Assembly: GCF_007859715.1 (NCBI RefSeq)
Contig: NZ_SJPG01000001.1
Span: 124,001-188,000, forward strand
Direction: 5' to 3'
Source: Rubinisphaera italica
GTDB taxonomy: Bacteria; Planctomycetota; Planctomycetia; Planctomycetales; Planctomycetaceae
Length of the DNA stretch: 64,000 nucleotides
The position numbers were made by a program, and so were the translations under genes. Numbering within the stretch: the first letter of the stretch is position 1; every line of letters begins with the position of its first letter. Below are positions 53,528 to 62,579 of the stretch, one piece after another. The notes under the pieces were generated by a model. The model was not told the DNA's origin, did no database searches, and saw nothing but the letters and a program-made list of their open reading frames with translations.

Positions 53528-54949
53528 TCATCCAGGGACAGGCCGCGGCGGGAGGTCTTGCAGGTTTTGCCAGACCTGGCCGAACAACTCGCGATACGGG
53601 TATGCTTCCGACAGTGACAGCCACACCTTCCGGCACGTCACCCGCACCTGTGCCCCGATCTTGAGCAGCTTCACGCGAATCGTATCGCAGCGGGCCTTTG
53701 CGTGATCGGTTCCCTGTAAGCCGTGACGTCGCAGAGCCGCCAGCAGCACATAGGCCACCGAAGAAAACCACAACCGCAGTTGATTGGCCCGCATGGTCGC
53801 ACAACTCGTCCGGTCGGCGAACAGACACAACTGCTGTTCCTTGATCCGGTTTTCCATCTCGCCGCGCTGACAATACAGATCTTCATACAGCGTCCGGGCA
53901 TCGGCCTGGTCTTCTGTCAGATTCGTCACCACAAACCGCGGGTTCTCGCCTTTCGAGAGATGCTCGGCCTTGGCGACAACCCGCCGCTGGCAACTCCAAC
54001 TTTTCAACGTCCGGTACCGCAGGTCAGCGAACAGGCGAGCGGCTTGTTTCGTGTCGTCAAAAAAGAGCTTGGCGGCCACCCGCTGAGCCTCAATCATTTC
54101 CTTGAGTCGCTCGTTTTTGGCCAGCCCCAAAATGTATTGGACTTCGTTCTTTTCGCACCACTGCATGATCGGCTCGCGACAAAATCCGCTGTCGCCGCGA
54201 ATCACGATTCGCACCTCCGGCCAGCGCTGGCGAATCAACGGCACAATCCGCTGCAACTGTTCCACTGTCCCCAGACTGGCATCGATATCGGCCGGTCGGA
54301 GCTGCGCACACAGCAGGTGCTCGCCACAGAAAATATACAGCGGCAGATAGCAGTACTGCTTGTAATAACCGTGAAAGAATCGCCCGAGTTGATGTCCGTG
54401 CAGTGGATCATCGGTGGCGTCGAAATCGAGAATGATTTCTTCGGGCGGCCTCTGGTGAGCGTCGAGAAACAGATCCACGAACAAACGTGAGAAGTCGCTG
54501 CAGTTGGCCGTGATCTTTTTGTAGCGGCTCTCCGGGCTGGCTCCGGGGGGAGTCAACTCGAGTCGATTGAGCGTGCTTTTGCCGGCCAGAGCATGCCCGC
54601 GATCACGTTCCCGCGCTCGCTGTTGTCCGGTCAGATCGTCTTTGCCGGCCAGCAGCGCGAGCAATGGATCATCCCGCAGGCGGTCATGATCATTGAGGTC
54701 TTCATAGCCGAGCGTTAACGCAAAAATACGCTGCCTGACCAGTTCGAGCACGGAGTGCTCAATATAATCGAAATCGCGATGATCGCTAAAACAACCAGCG
54801 ACCCGTGAAGTCAACTTCAGCTTGTTATCGAGTTCCCGCAGCAAGAGCCCGCCCGCATCGGAGGTGATCATCAGACCATCAAAATTGGCCACGACTTCGC
54901 GACGCTGGTGGGGTTGAAAAGTGAGGGACTTTGTGGAACACTGTGTCAT
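53528..54949 (-). CDS. IS1380-family transposase
   Basis: 473 residues, intact DDE transposase. N-terminal VVANFDGLMITSDAGGLLLR, LGYEDLNDHDRLRDDPLLAL, then catalytic Asp in ILDFDATDDPLHGHQLG, second Asp in VIRGDSGFCREPIMQWCE, and Glu in LYCQRGEMENRIKEQ, followed by RANQLRLWFSSVAYVLLAAL, all characteristic of IS1380. ATG 54949 lies right after a long hairpin (54953-55019) that should restrict translation. The reading frame is undamaged, so the element may still be active. Confidence 0.93.
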   Translation of the reverse strand: MTQCSTKSLTFQPHQRREVVANFDGLMITSDAGGLLLRELDNKLKLTSRVAGCFSDHRDFDYIEHSVLELVRQRIFALTLGYEDLNDHDRLRDDPLLALLAGKDDLTGQQRARERDRGHALAGKSTLNRLELTPPGASPESRYKKITANCSDFSRLFVDLFLDAHQRPPEEIILDFDATDDPLHGHQLGRFFHGYYKQYCYLPLYIFCGEHLLCAQLRPADIDASLGTVEQLQRIVPLIRQRWPEVRIVIRGDSGFCREPIMQWCEKNEVQYILGLAKNERLKEMIEAQRVAAKLFFDDTKQAARLFADLRYRTLKSWSCQRRVVAKAEHLSKGENPRFVVTNLTEDQADARTLYEDLYCQRGEMENRIKEQQLCLFADRTSCATMRANQLRLWFSSVAYVLLAALRRHGLQGTDHAKARCDTIRVKLLKIGAQVRVTCRKVWLSLSEAYPYRELFGQVWQNLQDLPPRPVPG

Positions 54950-54952
54950 GAG

Positions 54953-55019
54953 AAGGCTGCCTGTCGTTTGGGGTGAAAGCTGTTGTGAGAAAACAACTTA
55001 TCCCAAACCAGGCAGCCTT
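54953..55019. promoter_or_regulatory. Long hairpin at transposase start
   Basis: Arms 54953-54972 (AAGGCTGCCTG-TC-GTTTGGG) and 55002-55019 (CCCAAACCAGGCAGCCTT) pair over 18 bp with a 2-nt bulge; a further GTTGT/ACAAC stem lies in the loop. In the transposase mRNA it ends 3 nt before the ATG, the layout used by several IS elements to block translation of read-in transcripts. On the plus strand TTTTT follows, so it may also terminate. Confidence 0.65.
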
Positions 55020-55048
55020 TTTCCACCCCCGGGTGAGAAATCCGGGTT

Positions 55049-56335
55049 AGCTCGTTGACCTTCACTGGAATTCCTTCCAAAGCCTTCGCACAAGACTGGG
55101 TCTATGCCATTGGGAATTTTATGATCCCCGTGGTGGCCTTTGTCGGCGTTTACATTGCCCTCCCGTTTTACCGGCGGATTGATGTCACCAGTGCTTATGA
55201 ATATCTGGAGATTCGCTTCAACCGTAGCGTGCGATTGTTTGGCAGTGCCAGTTTCACTTTGTTCCACATTTTCCGTATGGCTGTCGTGATGTCTTTGACA
55301 GGTCTGGCGCTGGCGGTTGCCACACCGCTGACTCCGGAACAGTCGGTTTTGTTGATGGGAGTTCTCAGCATTATTTACTGCACAATGGGAGGGATCGAGG
55401 CGGTCATCTGGACCGATACTATTCAAACAGTCGTTCTGTTGGGTGGAGCATTGCTTGCACTCATTCTAATGGTTAACGGGAGTGACGGCGGGTTCAGTGG
55501 ATCTGCTCAACTGGCCTTTGATGCAGATAAGTTTCGACTGGCCAACTTCTATTGGGATCCCTCCAGTGCTCAAATCGCTCTCTGGGTTGTGGTGGTTGGA
55601 GCGATCGGGCAGAACGTCTCCTCTTATACTGCTGATCAAGCTGTGGTTCAGCGATATATGACAACGCCCACGGAAAAACTGGCTGCTCGATCGATCTGGT
55701 TAAATGCCATCATGACGATACCAGCGACGGTCCTGTTTTTCGGAATCGGCACAGCTCTGTTTGCGTTCTATCATTCCCATCCGGAAAGACTTGATCCGAC
55801 AATCACGACCGATCAGATCTTCCCCCTGTTTATTGCAAACGAAATGCCGATCGGTATTGCCGGTCTGATCGTCGCAGGCATTTTCTCTGCCGCTCAATCG
55901 ACCGTCTCAACCAGTATGAATTCTACTGCGACAACCATCGTGACCGATTTCATGCGACCGTTTAATGCTTGCAAGACGGAACGTGGCTACCTGATTTCAG
56001 CACGTACAATTACATTTCTGATGGGAGTGATGGGAACATTGCTGGGACTGATTTTTGTTAATCCAGAAATCAAATCGCTGTTTGATGCTTTCATCAAAAT
56101 CATCGGCCTGTTCATGGGCGTTCTCGGCGGACTATTCGTTCTGGGTGCGGTGACTCGTCGTGCGAATTCCTTTGGAGCTCTGACGGGTGCTTTTGCCGGA
56201 ACGGCCTTTATGTTTTATCTCTGGCGATTCACAAAAATCAACGGTTTTCTTTACACCGCCAGCGGTATCACGGTTTGCGTGACTGTTGGGTATCTGGCAA
56301 GCCTTTTCGTTGCCACTCAAGATTCCAATAACTGA
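55049..56335 (+). pseudogene. Sodium:solute symporter, 5'-truncated by IS
   Basis: About 428 codons of an SSS-family transporter. The frame starts at the IS right end with [17 protein letters not shown], normally found ~75-85 residues into the protein after the first two helices, then continues through ~11 helices: [37 protein letters not shown] (family signature), [37 protein letters not shown] with the sodium-site serines, ending [16 protein letters not shown]. The first ~80 residues and the start codon are missing, and they are not on the other side of the IS (53161-53316). A TTG at 55055 could start a shortened product, but loss of TM1-2 should destroy sodium coupling. Confidence 0.88.
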
Positions 56336-56353
56336 TTATTTTTATTGGAACGA

Positions 56354-56426
56354 ATACAAGCACGAAGCGCAAGCGAGTGAGTCAACATGAATCATTTACT
56401 CACTCGCTTGCGCTTCGTGCTTGTAT
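56354..56426. repeat. Perfect 29-bp inverted repeat of a dispersed family
   Basis: Arms 56354-56382 and 56398-56426 are exact reverse complements over 29 bp, with a 15-nt loop (CAACATGAATCATTT). The arm core CTTGCGCTTCGTGCTTGT recurs at 11454-11478, 20249-20274 (inverted) and 57349-57374. It lies between the truncated symporter and convergent uppP. Confidence 0.9.
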
Positions 56427-56434
56427 ATAAAGTC

Positions 56435-56459
56435 GTAGGTCAGGCATAGTTTGACCTAC
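56435..56459. repeat. GTAGGTCA palindrome
   Basis: GTAGGTCA / TGACCTAC, perfect 8-bp arms with a 9-nt loop, directly after the 29-bp inverted repeat. A related palindrome (GTAGGCCAGG / CCTGACCTAC) is at 60751-60775, and the GGTAGGACAGG element at 17027 is similar. Confidence 0.6.
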
Positions 56460-56500
56460 AGCGGATTTATTTCGCAACCATCACAGATGGAATGGTTCAC

Positions 56501-57304
56501 TCAGCCTTTGATCACTAAATACGCGATGGTGATCCACGAAGCAGCCAGGCAGTAAATGGCGAAGTATCGGAGCCGATTCTTGCGAACAATTTTCAGCAAG
56601 ACTTCCAACGCTCCAATGCCAACGAAGAACGAAACAATTGCTCCAACGACTAAGACGGCAATCGGAGTCGCACCGGATTCACCCCGAGCGATATCGATTC
56701 CATGCAAAAGTGTGGCTCCTGAGATGGCGGGAATGGCGATGAGAAATGAAAACCGAGCCGCAGAAATTCGTGAGACACCGACCATCACACCACCAGCAAT
56801 CGTACTCCCCGAGCGGGAAATCCCAGGCACGATTGCCATCGCTTGAAATAAACCGATTAAGACCGATTGTTTCCAGTCCGGAGTCTGGGGTTGATCGAGG
56901 GGTTCGGATTCAACTTTCCCCAGCCAGTCACAAAGCCAGAGAAACAAAGCGGTTACCATCAAGCCACAGGCAGCCACCATCGGAGTTTCAAAAGCGGCTT
57001 CGATGTAATCTTTCAATGTGAAGCCGACAATCACAATGGGAATCGTCGCCACGACAATGGAAATCAGCATCTGGAAATCACGAAGGATGTGGATGAGGTC
57101 TTTTCGGTAAACGACCAAAATCGATCCGAGTGTCCCCAAATGTAATGCGATATTGAGTGCCAGGTCATCTGCTCCCCCTGCCGCTTCGCCAGGAAGAAAT
57201 TCATTGACGATCACCAGATGACCTGATGAACTGATCGGAAGAAACTCGGCTATGCCCTGGACAATGCCCAGCAAAAACACTTGAAACCACTGATCGATAT
57301 CCAT
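56501..57304 (-). CDS. uppP: Undecaprenyl-diphosphatase
   Basis: 267 residues, standard UppP/BacA. It dephosphorylates undecaprenyl pyrophosphate to recycle the lipid carrier for peptidoglycan and confers bacitracin tolerance. Signature motifs: [20 protein letters not shown] near the N-terminus (catalytic Glu, and Ser/His) and [13 protein letters not shown] (~170, catalytic Arg/Ser). About eight hydrophobic helices. ATG 57304 follows GGGAAGAAA. It is flanked on both sides by copies of the dispersed repeat. Confidence 0.95.
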   Translation of the reverse strand: MDIDQWFQVFLLGIVQGIAEFLPISSSGHLVIVNEFLPGEAAGGADDLALNIALHLGTLGSILVVYRKDLIHILRDFQMLISIVVATIPIVIVGFTLKDYIEAAFETPMVAACGLMVTALFLWLCDWLGKVESEPLDQPQTPDWKQSVLIGLFQAMAIVPGISRSGSTIAGGVMVGVSRISAARFSFLIAIPAISGATLLHGIDIARGESGATPIAVLVVGAIVSFFVGIGALEVLLKIVRKNRLRYFAIYCLAASWITIAYLVIKG

Positions 57305-57348
57305 TCAAACATTTCTTCCCTGAACTTGAATCGTGAGTCAACTTGACA

Positions 57349-57374
57349 CACTCGCTTGCGCTTCGTGCTTGTAT
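57349..57374. repeat. Dispersed repeat arm
   Basis: CACTCGCTTGCGCTTCGTGC plus TTGTAT, exact match to the 3' arm at 56401-56426. It is preceded by GTGAGTCAAC, which resembles the shortened 5' arm and loop of the 56354 element. It lies in the short uppP / 57384 spacer. Confidence 0.8.
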
Positions 57375-57383
57375 CTGTATTAT

Positions 57384-59399
57384 TTAAAGTGTGCCCAGCA
57401 AGTCAAACCATGTCGCGATGTCATCAAACTCTTCTTGAGTCGGTGGCGATTGTACTTGAGAAATCCAGACCGGAAGACCATGACTTTTTACAAATTCTTT
57501 CAATTTGCTTTGAATCTCATCAGTAAGATCTACGGTATACAACAGGGCGAAACGGAATCGTTGGCCCGGTTCGTTGAATGGAAGATCGAATTGTCGAGGA
57601 ATCGATTGAATAACGTTCCCGTGAATTCGACTACGGTGAGTGGTGGCAAACTCTATCAAAAACTCTGGTTGATTTCCCGTAATAAACAGCGCTGTCGTAT
57701 CTCGATCAACTGAATATTTCTGCTCGACATCATCCAGACAGGATTCCAACGCCAGCGTGTCGGCTGCAGTCCAGGCAACTCCCGGTTCTGTCAGTGGGCG
57801 AACCAGGAGAAACCCTCGAGTTCGACAGATGCGTTTCCATTGCGCCAGGTCTCCAGCAGGAAGTTGATCCCCCTGACTCGACATCCAGAGAATCAAACCG
57901 TAACGCCGATCCGTCTGATAATCTTCAGGCAGATAAATCTCATAATCCAGACTGGTCTCTGAAATTGTATTTTTCAGTTCGCCACTCTCTTTCAACTTCA
58001 ATGCCTGATTCGGCTCACTTCCCGCAAAAGGTAAAGGAACTTCCACAGGGATGGTTTCGATGGCAGAAGATAATGTCACTTTCAGAAGTTTAGTTTCTCC
58101 CTCGCGAAGCAAGCCCAGCGTGACTTCCTCCCCCGCAGGTTTAACGGAAAGTTTCATCGAGAGTTCAAGGACGTTCTGAATTTCTTCCCCATTCAACGAG
58201 GCGATCACATCGTTCTCCAGAATTCCCGCTTTCTCCGCAGCGGAGTCGGCAAGCACAGATCGAATCGCGACGCCTGATTCATCTTCCGCAATTCGTTTCG
58301 GCAAAATCCCCAATAAACCATGCTCAAATGTTTGTAACTCAGCGGCCAGCACCATCGAGACTTCTTCAGTGGAATCTCCGCGGGAAACAGTCATCGAAAT
58401 GGTATCCCCGGCATACTTTTGTCCGAGAACCTGCTTGAGCTGGGCGACCGATTTCACCTCTTTGCCTTCGGCAGTGAGCACGCGATCTTCAGCTTTTAAT
58501 CCTGATTCTGCCGCTGGAGAAGTTGGCCTGACTTCTTTAATGACAGGATCGGTCAGGAAGCCCGGGGTGGCAGAAAAACTGACTCCCATCAAACCCGGCT
58601 TTAAAGTCTCTCCTGCTTTGAGACGATCGAGCACCGCAAAAATATCCTGTAACGGAATCGCAAACCCGATTCCGGAATCGTACCAGTTCATCCCGTCCAT
58701 ACTGCTTGTGCCTTGCGGCGAGAGTGGCGTGAGTATCCCCAAGACCTCTCCCTTCAGGTTTGTTAAAGGTCCACCATAATTTGCAGGAGAAACTTTAGCG
58801 TCGGTTTGAATCGCCTTCCCTTCAACTCGCCCCAATGCACTGACCAGTCCCAGCGAAACATTCGGGCGACGAGCATCGTATGTTCGCCCCAAGGCCAGAA
58901 CCCATTGCCCCACTTTAATTTCCTGAACAGGCACCGCCACGGCCGGGATTAATCCCGTCGCCTCGATTTTCAGTAATGTCGTTTTGCGAACTTCATCGCG
59001 TGCGACGATTTGAGCAGGGAGGCGATTATCGGTCTCAGGAAGTGTGACTAAGACCGTCGCAGGATTTGAAGCAAAATTGAAGGAACTCGTAATAATGTAA
59101 CCATCTTCTGATACAATGACGCCGGTTGTTGGTCCTGTTCCAGTCAACACATCATCGACAACATCGGCTCCACCAACTGTTTCAATTCGCACCAGACTCG
59201 GACTCGCCTGCAACATCGCCTGAGTAATGATTGATTCGGCATTCTCACCCGGAAACGGCGCAGCCCAGATTGGAGAATTGAGAATAAGGATCAGGCACAG
59301 AATTCCGCATACTGTCACAAGTGATTTTCGGAGAGTTTTCGCCTCGCTGATACCTGTTTTGCTCATATTTTTGACACCGCTGGGTGGTAAAGAATACAT
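57384..59399 (-). CDS. HtrA-like PDZ protein with degenerate catalytic sites
   Basis: 671 residues. Signal peptide (~25-47; [21 protein letters not shown]), a trypsin-like HtrA domain (~55-265), two PDZ domains (~268-370 and ~375-460; [20 protein letters not shown]), and a C-terminal alpha/beta-hydrolase-like domain (~480-671; [20 protein letters not shown]). The HtrA triad looks lost: the His position reads TSSFNFA (Phe107), the Asp position VRKTTLL (Thr140), and the Ser position ANYGGPL (Tyr208). The hydrolase elbow reads ITGNQPE instead of GxSxG. So it is probably a periplasmic scaffold or chaperone rather than a protease. ATG 59366 is an alternative start. An intact GIGFAIPL supports proper folding. 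Confidence 0.85.
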   Translation of the reverse strand: MYSLPPSGVKNMSKTGISEAKTLRKSLVTVCGILCLILILNSPIWAAPFPGENAESIITQAMLQASPSLVRIETVGGADVVDDVLTGTGPTTGVIVSEDGYIITSSFNFASNPATVLVTLPETDNRLPAQIVARDEVRKTTLLKIEATGLIPAVAVPVQEIKVGQWVLALGRTYDARRPNVSLGLVSALGRVEGKAIQTDAKVSPANYGGPLTNLKGEVLGILTPLSPQGTSSMDGMNWYDSGIGFAIPLQDIFAVLDRLKAGETLKPGLMGVSFSATPGFLTDPVIKEVRPTSPAAESGLKAEDRVLTAEGKEVKSVAQLKQVLGQKYAGDTISMTVSRGDSTEEVSMVLAAELQTFEHGLLGILPKRIAEDESGVAIRSVLADSAAEKAGILENDVIASLNGEEIQNVLELSMKLSVKPAGEEVTLGLLREGETKLLKVTLSSAIETIPVEVPLPFAGSEPNQALKLKESGELKNTISETSLDYEIYLPEDYQTDRRYGLILWMSSQGDQLPAGDLAQWKRICRTRGFLLVRPLTEPGVAWTAADTLALESCLDDVEQKYSVDRDTTALFITGNQPEFLIEFATTHRSRIHGNVIQSIPRQFDLPFNEPGQRFRFALLYTVDLTDEIQSKLKEFVKSHGLPVWISQVQSPPTQEEFDDIATWFDLLGTL

Positions 59400-59629
59400 G
59401 ATGTAAATTATCCGCTGAAGTCAGAATTGAATGTCATTCTCACGAACTCTTTACTCAATTAGGAGAATGTATCCTCTCCAGTGTCCTTAACACTAGGCTG
59501 GGAAGTCAAGTACAAGAGGTTTTAAAGGGCTCGACTGGTTTCCGAATGTAAGCCTGATGTTTACAATAGAGTCGTCAGTTGCAGGTCAGATATCATTTTG
59601 ACTGGTCAAACTGGGAGAGAAATTGATCG

Positions 59630-60136
59630 ATGAATGAACGACTAACAATTGGCTGGCGGGAACGGATCGATTTGCCAGACTGGGGCGTGCAGGGTATCGA
59701 AGCCAAATCGGATACGGGTGCCCGCTCCTCAGCAGTCGATGTGAAGAATCTGAAAATTGAAGAGGACGACTACGTCTCCTTCGATGTGGCTTTATCGCGA
59801 ACCGATCGCAGCCTGTCCAAGCCGGTGCGAATGAAAATCAAACGGCACACGCAGGTCAAATCGAGCAACGGCCATATCACGGAGCGGGTCGTTGTGGAAA
59901 CAACTCTGCGAATTGGTCCGGTCGAAAAAAATGTCGATGTAACCCTCGTTTGCCGGAAGCGTATGCAATGCCGCATGTTGATTGGCCGTACTGCGTTGGG
60001 GAACGATTTTGTGGTTAGCTCCAATGATGTCTATCTGTTGACAGAAAAGTTCGAACCCAAAAAGAAACTTCGTAAGAAGTCCAGCAGGAAGAAAGTGACC
60101 ATCAAGAAACGTCGCCATTCTTCAGAAGAGGAGTGA
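59630..60136 (+). CDS. RimB-like / ATP-dependent zinc protease family protein
   Basis: 168 residues. It matches the retropepsin-like family annotated as putative ATP-dependent zinc protease (RimB/RloA2 type): [20 protein letters not shown], the aspartic-protease-like motif SDTGARSSA (Asp28-Thr-Gly-Ala), [11 protein letters not shown], and the second flap-like [14 protein letters not shown]. Family members lie beside rimK genes and act in glutamate tailing of ribosomal protein S6; no rimK adjoins here. A Lys/Arg-rich C-terminal tail (~145-168, [17 protein letters not shown]) suggests RNA or ribosome binding. Its 3' end overlaps the convergent cox gene by 15 bp. Confidence 0.8.
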   Translation: MNERLTIGWRERIDLPDWGVQGIEAKSDTGARSSAVDVKNLKIEEDDYVSFDVALSRTDRSLSKPVRMKIKRHTQVKSSNGHITERVVVETTLRIGPVEKNVDVTLVCRKRMQCRMLIGRTALGNDFVVSSNDVYLLTEKFEPKKKLRKKSSRKKVTIKKRRHSSEEE

Positions 60137-60730
60137 CGTTCCAGTGCTGTAAAACAGCCACAACAGCAATAACCAGATCACATCCAGAAATCGCCAGTAA
60201 ATCGCTGCAAGACGAACGCCATTATGATACTCATGATCATAGCGCCCCTGGAATGCCTGATAGGTAACGAAAGCTAATCCGAGCAAGCCGGCAAAAAAAT
60301 GCGCAACATGCAGGAAAACCATCAGTAATACCGCTGCCACGGAACCTGAAGTTCGAGACGATTGCTGCCAATGCTGTTCGAGTAATTCATACATGCCAAT
60401 CGATTGCAGCACACAGAAAATGCAGGCGATCGTCAGCGAGGCACTCAAATAGCGGCGAAATTTCTGAAGCTGCTCTCTGCGGACGGCTCTGTATCCTCGA
60501 AACAACAGATGGCTTCCGATTAACAGTAAGAGTGTGTTGATCCACAATATTGGTGGAATAACGACTGGAGTAATCGGATGAGAAGAGAAAACAAACCGTC
60601 CCAGATAAGCGACGATCGCTCCGACAAAGAAAATCGCAATCGAAACAATCAGACCATAAACGAGAAAACTCGTCTTTGCAAATTCGGGATACACCCGTGT
60701 TTTCACGAGAGAAGGTGACGGCTTCGACAT
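60122..60730 (-). CDS. Heme-copper oxidase subunit III-like protein
   Basis: 202 residues with five hydrophobic helices. The CtaE/CyoC pattern is visible: [40 protein letters not shown] with conserved His, and the C-terminal [17 protein letters not shown] equivalent to the YWHFVDxVW signature. It is a second, shorter subunit III-type protein besides 61239-62444. It is the last gene of the minus-strand oxidase cluster, and its stop overlaps 59630-60136. It could be an assembly factor or an alternative subunit of the same complex. Confidence 0.82.
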   Translation of the reverse strand: MSKPSPSLVKTRVYPEFAKTSFLVYGLIVSIAIFFVGAIVAYLGRFVFSSHPITPVVIPPILWINTLLLLIGSHLLFRGYRAVRREQLQKFRRYLSASLTIACIFCVLQSIGMYELLEQHWQQSSRTSGSVAAVLLMVFLHVAHFFAGLLGLAFVTYQAFQGRYDHEYHNGVRLAAIYWRFLDVIWLLLLWLFYSTGTSLLF

Positions 60731-60750
60731 GGCTCAACCGTAAACAGAAT

Positions 60751-60775
60751 GTAGGCCAGGTGATTCCTGACCTAC
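60751..60775. repeat. GTAGGCCAGG palindrome
   Basis: GTAGGCCAGG / CCTGACCTAC, 9 of 10 pairs with a 5-nt loop, in the cox gene spacer just upstream of the III-like gene. It is similar to 56435-56459 and 17027-17099 and may modulate distal expression of the cox operon. Confidence 0.55.
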
Positions 60776-60805
60776 TGAGTTTGAACAAGTTGAAATGTCC
60801 CGATG

Positions 60806-61165
60806 TTACGGGGTCTCTTCAACTTCGCTGTAATTGTATTCATCAATTCTGTGCTGATACTGATCGGTATCTGTCATTGCAAAACCCAGGAACAGGGAGA
60901 CGAAGACAATCGAGAACAGAAAAAAGATGGTATTCAATGGCTTATCGTAAATCATATGCATGAAGAACAGCATCACGAAAGCCGCCTTGACTGTGGCAAT
61001 TGTCAGTGCAACGTGCACGTCAAATCCCTTGGGAATGAGTGGGCTACCCGCCAGGAGCACCGTCACGATTGTCATCACAATCAGAACTCCAAACGTACCC
61101 AGCAGAATTCCTGGAGACATGACATGGGAGAAGCCATGATTGTGATCTTCATGATGGTCAGACAT
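60806..61165 (-). CDS. Cytochrome c oxidase subunit IV family protein
   Basis: 119 residues, three transmembrane helices: PGILLGTFGVLIVMTIVTVL, VHVALTIATVKAAFVMLFFM, TIFFLFSIVFVSLFLGFAM. The ATVKAAFVMLFFMHM core is typical of bacterial CoxIV/CyoD small subunits that stabilise the CuB site. His-rich N-terminus (DHHEDHNHGFSH). The frame is open to 61180; ATG 61165 is chosen. It lies between the two subunit III genes in the oxidase cluster, 73 bp after 61239-62444. Confidence 0.88.
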   Translation of the reverse strand: MSDHHEDHNHGFSHVMSPGILLGTFGVLIVMTIVTVLLAGSPLIPKGFDVHVALTIATVKAAFVMLFFMHMIYDKPLNTIFFLFSIVFVSLFLGFAMTDTDQYQHRIDEYNYSEVEETP

Positions 61166-61238
61166 AGTCTCAACTCTCAACTACAACGTTATATAATATG
61201 GGAAACCGAATCACTCGACAAAAGAAATCGAAACAGGA

Positions 61239-62444
61239 TCAGTGACCAATCAAATACAGGAGTGGGAACAGATAAATCCAAATCAGGTCGACAATGTGCC
61301 AATACAAGCCGACGAAATCGACTGGTCCGAAGTAATCGGGCCGGAAATGGTTTTCAACCGATCGGACCATCAGCCAAGTGATCGCAATCATGCCGCAGAT
61401 AATGTGGAAGGCATGCAGACCGGTCATGAAGTAATAAATACTGAAGAATATGTTGGCATTCCGTGGAGCATCCGCTTGTGAATTTGTAACCACGGGAGTG
61501 GAGATCGCAGGTATGGCATTGTTCATTTCACCAAGAATCATGTCAGGAGCTTCAGACGCTTCAATTCCTATTTTCTCCTGAATTGCCAGAGCTTCGGCAT
61601 CAATTTCGGCCGCTTCTTTCTCTTCAGCAGTTTGTGCATGGTCATGCTCGCCGTGATCATCTTCTGCGTGTTCGCCTTCATGCTCAGCAACCGCATGGGA
61701 ATCTCCGTGACCATCAGCATGATCGCCGGCATGTTGGGCATGATGGATTTCGATACTGATCCAGATTCCTGCTAAGATCCCAAAGATCGAAATCAATCCG
61801 GCAAAACCGGTCGTCCTCCAGGGACGCGAACCAGATCCATAACCGATTCCTATCAAAACCAGCGGAATGACACATGCGAACCACCAGAACTTCTTGATTG
61901 TATCCAGCGAAGCCATCACACGATCTTCGAACTCAGCTTTAGGAAGTGGTTTTCCAACTTCAAACACCTGCGACTGTTTACCGATATCAGTCGCTTTTAC
62001 GAAGGCTCCCGACCAGAGCAGTCGCTTATGGGCTTTCTCGGTGTACTCAAAGGTTTTGACACCCAGGAATAGAGCCGCACAAAACAGAGTCACACCCAGC
62101 AGAGTGACCAGTCCCGTTCGTTGTCCCAGTTGAGCACAACGAACAGCCCAGGCCATCGTCAAGCTACTGAAGATCAGCACAATGGTGTTCATGCCCCCGA
62201 GGTATTTGTCGAGAAACTGAGACGCATAGATGAAGACTTCGGGATGAGTCGACCGGTAGACGGCGTAGGCACAGAATAACCCGCTGAAAAACAGGATTTC
62301 GGTGACCAGAAACAGCCACATACCCAGCTTGCCCGAGTCAAACTGTTGCTCGGCGTTATCAAAATGATGGGCACTGAATGGTTGATGATGCCAGTCGTCA
62401 TGACTGTCTTCATGGGATTCATGCGGTTCCACGGCTGTCGCCAT
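61239..62444 (-). CDS. ctaE: Cytochrome c oxidase subunit III with large His-rich insertion
   Basis: 401 residues versus ~200-270 usually. The normal parts are [40 protein letters not shown] and, at the end, [20 protein letters not shown] plus [20 protein letters not shown]. Between ~136 and ~330 lies an insertion with two extra helices (~187-203, ~213-232) and a loop with 11 His among Asp/Glu (234-269; [20 protein letters not shown]). The N-terminus is also His-rich. The loop may bind copper or zinc. AAAGG 8 nt before ATG 62444. It follows subunit I (62580) in the same orientation. Confidence 0.9.
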   Translation of the reverse strand: MATAVEPHESHEDSHDDWHHQPFSAHHFDNAEQQFDSGKLGMWLFLVTEILFFSGLFCAYAVYRSTHPEVFIYASQFLDKYLGGMNTIVLIFSSLTMAWAVRCAQLGQRTGLVTLLGVTLFCAALFLGVKTFEYTEKAHKRLLWSGAFVKATDIGKQSQVFEVGKPLPKAEFEDRVMASLDTIKKFWWFACVIPLVLIGIGYGSGSRPWRTTGFAGLISIFGILAGIWISIEIHHAQHAGDHADGHGDSHAVAEHEGEHAEDDHGEHDHAQTAEEKEAAEIDAEALAIQEKIGIEASEAPDMILGEMNNAIPAISTPVVTNSQADAPRNANIFFSIYYFMTGLHAFHIICGMIAITWLMVRSVENHFRPDYFGPVDFVGLYWHIVDLIWIYLFPLLYLIGH

Positions 62445-62579
62445 TGGCTAACCTTTTCTGTCGAATCGTAATCGGAGTAAATTGTATGGCTACTGTTTAA
62501 TCAACTATTAAAAAAACAGACAGCTATTCAATATCAATATCAATCTCTGCTGTGCAACATAACTAAGTTATTATGTTGA

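Larger units (their letters stand above)
53317..55050 (-). mobile_element. IS1380-family insertion sequence
   Basis: About 1.73 kb, the usual IS1380 size, with one transposase gene. Terminal inverted repeats of ~22 bp: left 53317-53338 (CTAGCCCGC then ATTTCTCACCCGG) and right 55029-55050, its reverse complement with 2 mismatches. If the outer CTAG/TTAG is instead an imperfect target duplication, the element is 53321-55046. GC is visibly higher than in flanking genes. The right end cuts into the symporter gene; the left end abuts an intergenic repeat, so the flanks do not rejoin into one gene. Confidence 0.88.

Noticed and set aside
53130..53705. 191-codon plus-strand frame across the IS left end
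   Set aside because: It spans flank, terminal repeat and the antisense of the transposase, so it cannot be one gene. It was also checked for the missing symporter N-terminus, which it does not contain.
53723..54490. 255-codon frame antisense to the transposase
   Set aside because: Shadow of the GC-rich transposase coding strand.
61242..61481. Plus-strand frames in the cox genes
   Set aside because: Antisense shadows of subunit III.
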